A DNA stretch of 64,000 nt from Collinsella sp. (GTDB lineage Bacteria > Actinomycetota > Coriobacteriia > Coriobacteriales > Coriobacteriaceae), in NCBI GenBank assembly GCA_018378775.1, contig JAGZWV010000002.1, positions 1 through 64,000 on the forward strand, in the 5' to 3' direction. The notes beneath the pieces were generated by a model, which saw only the letters and a list, made by a program, of their open reading frames with translations, did not search any database and was not told the origin of the DNA. Shown in pieces: positions 58,080-64,000 of the stretch (the stretch's first letter is position 1; every line of letters starts with the position of its first letter). Position numbers and translations under genes: made by a program.

Positions 58080-59750
58080 CTAGTGGCGGAGTCCCAGCAA
58101 GCCGCGGCCGCGATGACGGGCCTCGGCGGACACCTGGGCGTGCGGGCCGGCGGCCTTGACGGACTCGGGAAGGTGCGAGTACTTCTTCTCGAAGTTCTCC
58201 TCGAACATCACCGCCAGGTTGTGCGCTGCCTCGTCGTAGCGCGCGGTGCTCTGCCAGTACTGGCGCGGCACCAGGATGCCGTCGGGCACACCGTGGCACG
58301 TAGTGGGAATGTCGACATTAAAGATATCGTCGTGCACAAACTCGCTGTCCTCGATGGTACCGTCGAGGGCGCGAGCGACCAGGGCGCGCGTGTAGGCCAG
58401 CTCGATGCGATGGCCCACGCCATAACCGCCGCCAATCCAACCGGTGTTGACCAGGTAGACGCGCGTGCGGCCGTCGGCGATGCGCTCGCCGAGCATCTTA
58501 GCGTAGACCATGGGGTCGAGCGGCATAAACGGCTCGCCAAACAGCGAGGAGAACGTGGGCGTGGGCTCGGTGACGCCAACCTCGGTGCCGGGGATCTTGG
58601 CCGTAAAGCCCGTCACAAAGTGATACATGGCGGCGTCGGCCGTCAGGCGCGAGATAGGCGGCAGCACGCCAAAGGCATCGCAGGTCAGGAACAGCACGAC
58701 GCTGGGAGTGGTGCCCATGCCCTTGGTCCACGCGTTGGGGATATGCTCGACGGGATAGGCCACGCGCGTGTTGTGCGTGATCGAGATGTCGTCGTAGTTG
58801 GGCTTGCGGTTCTCGTCGAGCACCACGTTTTCGCAAATGGCGCCAAAACGGACGGCGTTGAAGATCTCGGGCTCGTGGAAGGCGTCCAGGCCCTCGCATT
58901 TGGCGTAGCAGCCACCCTCGATGTTGAAGATGCCCATGTCGGACCAACCGTGCTCGTCGTCGCCGATCAGTAGGCGCGTGGGATTGGCCGAAAGCGTGGT
59001 CTTGCCGGTGCCGGACAGGCCAAAGAACACGGCGGTCTCGTGCGTGACGGGGTCCATGCTGGCCGAGCAGTGCATGGGCAGCACGTCGTCCTCGACGGGC
59101 AGCAGATAGTTCATGACGCTAAAGATCGACTTTTTAATCTCGCCGGAGTAGCCGGTGCCGGCGACCAGAATCACGCGTTCCTGGAAGTTGATGACCACGG
59201 CAGCGCTGGAGTTGAGGCCCTTGATGGCGGGGTCGCACTGGTAACCGGGCGCTGCGAGCACGCAGAAGTCGGGCTCGCCGGTGCGCGCGATTTCGCGGGC
59301 GAGCGGGCGGGCGAGCATCTGCTTAATAAAGAGTGCCTGGCTGGCACGCTCGCAGGCAACGAGCAGTCGACGCGTGTGGTTGCGGTCGGTGCCTGCCATG
59401 CCGCGGGTGACGAACACGTCGCGCTCGTTGAGATAGTCGACGATGCCGGCCTTGATGGCCTCATAGCTCTCGACGGACAGCGGGCGGTTGACGGCGCCCC
59501 AGGCAATCTTGTCGTGAACGTCGGGGGTGTCAACGATAAAGCGGTCATTGGGGGAACGGCCGGTACGCTCCCCCGTCTCGATCACCAGCGCGCCGTTGGA
59601 TGCCATGCGGCCTTCTTCGCGGCGGATAGCGTGCTCGACGAGCTCCGCGGCGGGTAGATCGACCAGCAGACGGGGCTGATTCTCGGCGGGATCTTCAACG
59701 AGCGTAATACCAAAGTTGGACAAAACATCTGCAGGGGTAACACCAGGCAT
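58080..59750 (-). CDS. pckA: Phosphoenolpyruvate carboxykinase (ATP)
   Basis: A 556-residue ATP-dependent PEP carboxykinase that interconverts oxaloacetate and PEP with CO2 and ATP. GERTGRSPNDRFIVDTPDVH binds substrate, LPMHCSASMDPVTHETAVFF precedes the kinase-1a P-loop GLSGTGKTTLSANP, and LIGDDEHGWSDMGIFNIEGG is kinase 2 with the metal-binding aspartates. LVNTGWIGGGYGVGHRI is the adenine-site region. The ATG at 59750 has AAAGGAGG six bases upstream, which excludes a longer start. In fermenting gut bacteria the enzyme often works towards oxaloacetate to feed fumarate respiration; that direction is inference. The last residues (RHRGRGLLGLRH) extend past the usual end. Confidence 0.96.
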   Translation of the reverse strand: MPGVTPADVLSNFGITLVEDPAENQPRLLVDLPAAELVEHAIRREEGRMASNGALVIETGERTGRSPNDRFIVDTPDVHDKIAWGAVNRPLSVESYEAIKAGIVDYLNERDVFVTRGMAGTDRNHTRRLLVACERASQALFIKQMLARPLAREIARTGEPDFCVLAAPGYQCDPAIKGLNSSAAVVINFQERVILVAGTGYSGEIKKSIFSVMNYLLPVEDDVLPMHCSASMDPVTHETAVFFGLSGTGKTTLSANPTRLLIGDDEHGWSDMGIFNIEGGCYAKCEGLDAFHEPEIFNAVRFGAICENVVLDENRKPNYDDISITHNTRVAYPVEHIPNAWTKGMGTTPSVVLFLTCDAFGVLPPISRLTADAAMYHFVTGFTAKIPGTEVGVTEPTPTFSSLFGEPFMPLDPMVYAKMLGERIADGRTRVYLVNTGWIGGGYGVGHRIELAYTRALVARALDGTIEDSEFVHDDIFNVDIPTTCHGVPDGILVPRQYWQSTARYDEAAHNLAVMFEENFEKKYSHLPESVKAAGPHAQVSAEARHRGRGLLGLRH

Positions 59751-59889
59751 GGGGCCTCCTTTAAAAACGCGACACGTGGACGCGGCGCGCACTTTACTCA
59801 CGTAAAGCCCGTTGTACCCGATATGCAAAAACGTTTTTGCGGCAAGGGCGGCAAGCCCGCCCAACGGTCAAAAATCGCAGGCAAGCGGC

Positions 59890-59923
59890 CTAGTCATTGG
59901 GGACGTTTTTCAACGACTAGTCA
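59890..59923. repeat. Intergenic hairpin family C, copy 2
   Basis: CTAGTCATTG (59890-59899) pairs with CAACGACTAG (59911-59920, one mismatch). Nearly the same sequence is at 40498-40531. Confidence 0.75.
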
Positions 59924-59970
59924 TTGCGGACACTCTTGAACAGGCAACATTCAAGGAATGTCCCCGGATG

Positions 59971-60027
59971 CCGGTACTTAGGGACGTTCCCAAAGTGCCG
60001 GCACATAAGGAACGTCCCTAAGTGCCG
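59971..60027. repeat. Intergenic hairpin family B, tandem copy
   Basis: Two adjoining palindromes: CCGGTACTTAGGGACG with TTCCCAAAGTGCCGG, and CGGCACATAAGGAACG with TCCCTAAGTGCCG. The second matches 47149-47179. Confidence 0.8.
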
Positions 60028-60129
60028 ACTACCGAATGGCGCCGCCGAAATTATCGAACAACCTGTTCAAAAACACGAGCGGACACCGCGGTGTCTATAC
60101 TAGAGCGCAGCAATAGAAAGGACCCCGCT

Positions 60130-61713
60130 TTGAGCATCACGCCCCTCGATAGCATTCGCCGCGCCATCGCCCGCCGTAACGGCATCTCCAACCCCGCTGC
60201 ATCGAAAGACGGCGCCGCGAAGGCCCAGGGCGGCCGCATCGAGAACGGCCTGTTCCCCGCCTCCCACACGGCCGAAGAGCTCGCGCGCATCCAGGAGCTG
60301 AGCCAGCGCAACGCCGGCGGCCCCGACAGCAGCCAGGCCACGCGCCGTCGCCGGCGCGAACGCGATCGGGAGCCCAGCCCCGTCCGCCGCATGGTCAACG
60401 CTTGGTGGAACCGTCTGCTCGGCGCCGTCTACGGCGGCGGCTTCTCCATGCAGGAAGCGGAATACGAGGAGCACGCCACCAGTCGCGACTATCTTTGGAA
60501 CACCCTGGGCACCGCCGTATGGGGCATGGCGTTTCCGCTGCTCACCATTGTGTCGACGCAGCTCGTGGGCGCCGAGGAGGCCGGCAAGTTCTCCATCGCC
60601 TTTGTTACCGGCACGCTCATCATGATCGCGTGCAACTACGGCGTGCGCAACTTTCAGGTCTCGGACATCGACGAAAAAACCTCCTTCGCCTCCTACCAGC
60701 TCAACCGTTGGCTTTGCGGAGCGCTCGCACTAGGCTGCGGCCTCACGTACAGCAGCGCACGCGGCTACGATGCGCAGATGGCCACGATCGGCCTGGGCGT
60801 CTACCTCTATAAGGTGATCGACGGCATCGCCGACGTGTACGAGGGCCGCCTGCAGCAGGCCGACAAGCTCTACTTGGCTGGAATGAGTCAAACGCTACGC
60901 TCCGTCGGCGTCATCGCGGTCTTCAGCGTGGCGCTGTTCTTCACGCGTAGCATGCCCATCGCGGCCATTGCCATGGGCATCGCCGCGATCGCCTCGCTCG
61001 TGCTGGTCACCGCGCCGCTCGCCCTGCTCGAGACCGAAAAATCGCGCCGCGTAAGCCTGCGCGAGGTCGGCCACCTGTTTGTCCAGTGCGCCCCACTCTT
61101 TGGCGCGCTATTCCTGTTCAATCTTATCGAGAGCATGCCCAAGTTTGTGATGGAAGGAACACTGGCCTACAAATACCAGTTGTACTTTAATGCCCTGTTT
61201 TTTCCAGCTCAGGCTATTCTGTTGAGCATTGGATTTGTCTATAAACCGCAGTTCCTGCGCTTGTCGAGCATTTGGGCTAATCCTCGCAAGCGTCGTCGCT
61301 TTGACCTGATTATTGTTGCCGTTATGGCGCTGATCGTGGTCATCACCGGCGTGTGCGCCGCATTTATGGCAGGTCCCGGTATTCCCCTCATGAGCTTTAT
61401 ATACGGTCTCAGCTTTGAACGCTACCGTACGCTGGCGCTGCTGATGGTCGTCGCCGGCGGCGTCACCGCGGCCATCGACTTTATCTACGCCATCATCACG
61501 GTGCTGCGCCACGCTGGAGACGTCACCAAGATCTACCTGATCTGCTTTGCCGTGAGCGTGGTGCTCCCGGTGATTCTGATCAATCTGCTCGGCCTGATGG
61601 GCGCCGTCGTGAGCTACCTGGCCATTATGGCCCTACTGCTGGTACTGTTGATTATCGAGTACGCCCACATCCGCCAACGCATAGAGAGGGACCGGAATCC
61701 GTACGGCGCCTAA
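60130..61713 (+). CDS. Wzx-like polysaccharide flippase / lipopolysaccharide-biosynthesis-type membrane protein
   Basis: A 527-residue protein with an N-terminal cytoplasmic region of about 120 residues (ARRNGISNPAASKDGAAK; ATRRRRRERDREPSP) and then about twelve membrane helices. LWNTLGTAVWGMAFPLLTIV, FSIAFVTGTLIMIACNYGVR and the C-terminal LICFAVSVVLPVILINLLGL are typical of the MATE/MOP polysaccharide-transport superfamily. It may flip lipid-linked oligosaccharides made by the glycosyltransferases, although the cluster is 45 kb away. The start is TTG at 60130, with GAAAGGA seven bases upstream; the open frame begins earlier but without a ribosome site. Confidence 0.78.
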   Translation: MSITPLDSIRRAIARRNGISNPAASKDGAAKAQGGRIENGLFPASHTAEELARIQELSQRNAGGPDSSQATRRRRRERDREPSPVRRMVNAWWNRLLGAVYGGGFSMQEAEYEEHATSRDYLWNTLGTAVWGMAFPLLTIVSTQLVGAEEAGKFSIAFVTGTLIMIACNYGVRNFQVSDIDEKTSFASYQLNRWLCGALALGCGLTYSSARGYDAQMATIGLGVYLYKVIDGIADVYEGRLQQADKLYLAGMSQTLRSVGVIAVFSVALFFTRSMPIAAIAMGIAAIASLVLVTAPLALLETEKSRRVSLREVGHLFVQCAPLFGALFLFNLIESMPKFVMEGTLAYKYQLYFNALFFPAQAILLSIGFVYKPQFLRLSSIWANPRKRRRFDLIIVAVMALIVVITGVCAAFMAGPGIPLMSFIYGLSFERYRTLALLMVVAGGVTAAIDFIYAIITVLRHAGDVTKIYLICFAVSVVLPVILINLLGLMGAVVSYLAIMALLLVLLIIEYAHIRQRIERDRNPYGA

Positions 61714-61783
61714 TTGCGTCGATGGGAGAAGCTAATTTGCGGTGGAATCACCCCGGCTGGAGTCTCGTTGCGGACACGTAAAA

Positions 61784-61906
61784 CTAAGTGAGTAGATTTT
61801 TACCGAATCCCCGACCACACCGACAGAGCACAAGTCTGTGACCTGCGGTTTTATTGAGGCAAATATGTTGGGTGCTCGGCATTTCCAAAAAAGTCTACTC
61901 ACTTAG
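61784..61906. repeat. Long-armed inverted repeat with shared core, copy 2
   Basis: CTAAGTGAGTAGA (61784-61796) and TCTACTCACTTAG (61894-61906) are perfectly complementary and continue as T- and A-runs past one bulge. The interior contains ACCTGCGGTTTTA (61841-61853), shared in reverse with the element at 40578-40731, and a small hairpin CAGAGCACAAGTCTG. Confidence 0.75.
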
Positions 61907-61921
61907 CCGGCGGGCAGCCAA

Positions 61922-61953
61922 ATGATTATTTAATCCCGTCCCAGAGAAATCAA
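61922..61953. repeat. Intergenic hairpin family D, copy 2
   Basis: ATGATTATT, then TAATCCCGTCCCAGA and GAAATCA. The central 15 bases equal those at 50824-50862, while the stem is weaker here. Confidence 0.65.
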
Positions 61954-62017
61954 TTTGCGGGCAGAAGGGCAAAAGTAGTCAAAAAACCCTTCCCATATTA
62001 GCTACCCCTTGCACCGA

Positions 62018-62857
62018 TTATTCGCCCGGGTTGATGTTCGCGTAGAACTCCGCCCCATCATCGAGCCGCAGGATGCCCACGCGACCGAACTCGGAGCCGG
62101 TGGCGGCGGCGCAGTCGATGTCGATGCGGTCGGGCACACCGGCAGTGTCCTCGCCGCCCAAGCGCACGATCTGCCCGCGTCCCGATTCCTCATCGAGCCC
62201 CGCCAGACCACCGACCTCGCAATAGCGCCCGAGCGATACCGTGGGCGTGTGGCCGCTCACCACGACCGGGCCCTTGCCCTCGGCAGAAAGCAGCCCCGTC
62301 GGCGCATCCCAATAGCCGTGACGAATCCATAGCAGGTCATCGGACGACTGCACCGCGAGCATCTGCTGCAGCAGCTCGCGATCGGCACCCACCGCTCCGA
62401 CGCCATCGGCACAATCGACGCCATGCTCAAGCAAAAACGCGCGCGCCGCCTTCATCTCGATTCCAGCATGTACCAGCAAATACGGACGCTCCCCGGTCTC
62501 GGCCACCGCGTAGAGCGGCAGCGCGGCCATCCATCGCACGAGCTCCTCGTATGCCTCAAATTCCATATCGTTGAGCTGCTCGCGCGTCGTCCAGCCACCG
62601 TTGATATCCCAGGTCTCGGCATCGAGCGGATCCTGGCCTATGATGGCATCGAGCATGATCTGCTCGTGATTGCCCTTGAGCACGCGGGCGTTGGGCAGCG
62701 AGCGCACAAGCTTAATAACGCCGACCGGATCGGGCCCGCGATCGATCATGTCGCCCAGCACGTACAGCGTGTCGTCGGACGTCAACGAGATCTTAGACAG
62801 GGCCTCGTCAAGCGCACGCACGTGCCCGTGAGCATCAGATGTCACATAGATCGCCAT
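62018..62857 (-). CDS. Metallophosphoesterase (serine/threonine phosphatase type)
   Basis: A 279-residue calcineurin-like phosphoesterase. The metal-binding motifs are in order: TSDAHGHVRALDEAL (D-X-H), LYVLGDMIDRGPDPVGVIKL (GD-X-X-DRG), VLKGNHEQIMLDAI (GNHE), LLVHAGIEM and VVVSGHTPTVSLGRY. It resembles PrpE/ApaH-type enzymes acting on phosphoproteins or dinucleoside polyphosphates. AAGGAGAGG precedes the ATG. Monocistronic, convergent with the flippase gene across about 300 bases that hold two inverted repeats. Confidence 0.87.
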   Translation of the reverse strand: MAIYVTSDAHGHVRALDEALSKISLTSDDTLYVLGDMIDRGPDPVGVIKLVRSLPNARVLKGNHEQIMLDAIIGQDPLDAETWDINGGWTTREQLNDMEFEAYEELVRWMAALPLYAVAETGERPYLLVHAGIEMKAARAFLLEHGVDCADGVGAVGADRELLQQMLAVQSSDDLLWIRHGYWDAPTGLLSAEGKGPVVVSGHTPTVSLGRYCEVGGLAGLDEESGRGQIVRLGGEDTAGVPDRIDIDCAAATGSEFGRVGILRLDDGAEFYANINPGE

Positions 62858-63110
62858 GGTACGCCTCTCCTTGCATTGCGGCCGAAGCCCGGTGCCGCAA
62901 CTAAAACTTCAAGTTGAACTTAAACGTTACCCATTGTACTCCGTTGCAATAAAGCTGGAAAGGGTTTCCGAGCAGAGGCAAAGACGGAAGCCGTCTATGA
63001 CGATATAGCGCACGCCCGCAATCCAACCCCATAAACCCACCATCTTTGGGTACAAATAACCGCAGACAACTGACCGTGCCACGCCAACCACCCAGGAGCG
63101 GACACTATCC

Positions 63111-64000
63111 ATGAACCAGATCCTTCTCTTTATCGGCCTCGTCATCATTTTGTGCCTGACCATCAAACCCGTCGGCAAAAAACTCCCCTTCCCCACCCTG
63201 CTCATCTTTATCGCACTCGGCATGCTGTTGGGCGTCAACGGCCCGGCGCACATCGACTTTAGCGACTACGCGCTTACCGAAACCGTCTGCAGCACGGCGC
63301 TACTATTCATCATGTTCTACGGCGGCTTTAACACCAACATCGACCGTGCCAAACCTGTCGCCATACCTGCAGTGCTGCTGAGCACGCTCGGCGTCGTCAT
63401 CACTGCCGGCATCACCGGCGTGTTCGCCCACTTCGCGCTGGGCTTCGACTGGATCGGCGGCCTGCTGCTGGGATCGGTCGTGGCGTCCACCGACGCGGCC
63501 AGCGTCTTTAGCGTTCTGCGCGAGCACAGCCTTTCGCTGAGGGGCGGCACCGACTCGCTGCTCGAGGTCGAATCGGGCTCCAACGACCCCGTCGCCTACA
63601 TGCTCACCGCTGTGCTCGCTACACTCGCGGCCGGCGGCGACATCAACATTCCCGCACTGCTGGCCAAGCAGATTATCCTGGGCGTGGGCCTGGGCCTTGC
63701 CATCGGCTGGGCGGCGGGCCGCCTGATTGAACGCGCGCACGCAACGGCCGAGGGCGCGCAGACCATCTTCTTGTTCGCCGTGGCGATTGTCGCCTACGCG
63801 CTGCCGAGCTATCTGGGCGGAAACGGCTTTTTGGCCGTTTACCTTGCCGGCATCGTGCTGGGCGCGAGCGACATCACCGGCAAGGTCGAGCTAGCGCACT
63901 TCTTTAACACCATCACCGAGATGGCCGAGATGACCATCTTCTTTTTGCTCGGCCTGCTCGTGACGCCCGTCCGCCTGCCGCAAATGCTGCTGCCGGGCCT
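63111..64000 (+). CDS. CPA1-type cation/proton antiporter (NhaP2-like), 3' truncated by window
   Basis: The first 296 residues of a membrane antiporter; the frame is open to the window end. Hydrophobic helices alternate regularly from ILLFIGLVIILCLTIKPVG. LLLGSVVASTDAASVFSVLR and SLLEVESGSNDPVAYMLTAV are the two discontinuous-helix motifs with the ion-binding aspartates typical of the NhaP2/CvrA potassium/proton group. It exchanges Na+ or K+ for H+ across the cytoplasmic membrane. AGGAG lies about a dozen bases upstream of the ATG. Regulatory C-terminal domains, if any, lie beyond the window. Confidence 0.88.
   Translation, partial: MNQILLFIGLVIILCLTIKPVGKKLPFPTLLIFIALGMLLGVNGPAHIDFSDYALTETVCSTALLFIMFYGGFNTNIDRAKPVAIPAVLLSTLGVVITAGITGVFAHFALGFDWIGGLLLGSVVASTDAASVFSVLREHSLSLRGGTDSLLEVESGSNDPVAYMLTAVLATLAAGGDINIPALLAKQIILGVGLGLAIGWAAGRLIERAHATAEGAQTIFLFAVAIVAYALPSYLGGNGFLAVYLAGIVLGASDITGKVELAHFFNTITEMAEMTIFFLLGLLVTPVRLPQMLLPG

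Overview
The window is high-GC, densely coded DNA with many GTG and TTG starts. Its gene set (a SufCBDSU iron-sulfur operon under an Rrf2 regulator, the GGGtGRT protein with its IscU-like partner, a Rho with a very long N-terminal extension, ATP-type PEP carboxykinase, a CarD-family regulator and a large block of family 2 glycosyltransferases) suggests a gut actinobacterium of the class Coriobacteriia, most like Collinsella. That assignment is inference from gene content and style; no rRNA is present.

Region 1 (1-6,150) is a mobile-element scar zone. The window opens on the first base of a complete IS21-family element (1-2376) that splits an older IS1595-like remnant, itself fused in frame to the tail of another IstB. 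An AT-rich segment follows with one orphan gene (3156-4556) carrying a HEPN-type RX4H motif, then a second IstB fragment (5071-5367) and decayed pieces of a polytopic membrane protein.

Region 2 (6,139-17,458) is a cell-surface glycan block: an AAA ATPase, five tightly packed minus-strand glycosyltransferases (7452-14362), a divergent GlfT-like glycosyltransferase and an AAA-ATPase/PD-(D/E)XK-like gene. An LPXTG-like surface protein with a lysozyme-like domain (17659-19479) and a HepT/MntA toxin-antitoxin pair follow.

Region 3 (20,319-31,702) is iron-sulfur and redox: the Rrf2/IscR-like repressor, divergent sufCBDSU with palindromic operator candidates, a Y1-type transposase, the IscU-like/GGGtGRT pair and a NadB-like flavoprotein.

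Region 4 (31,864-64,000) is mostly housekeeping: DinD, three tRNAs (two identical Lys-CTT, one His), an aminotransferase, a ROK sugar kinase, VanZ, Rho, ArgS, a CarD-type regulator, an HD hydrolase, proA and proB flanking a prolyl-aminopeptidase-like gene, pncB, tRNA-Ala, a radical-SAM activase, a strong 6S-RNA-like locus (51961-52128), a WecA/TagO-type transferase, TrpS, a short MGMT-family protein, DegV, MarR, a B3/B4-domain protein, PckA, a Wzx-like flippase, a metallophosphatase and the start of a cation/proton antiporter cut by the window end.

The most unusual signal is between the genes. Several families of intergenic palindromes recur: six copies of a CCACCACAAAGG hairpin between 43.5 and 58.1 kb, two loci each of three other hairpin families, and two elements with long locus-specific inverted arms around a shared 13-base core. 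A 98-nt, nearly fully paired hairpin lies downstream of proB.
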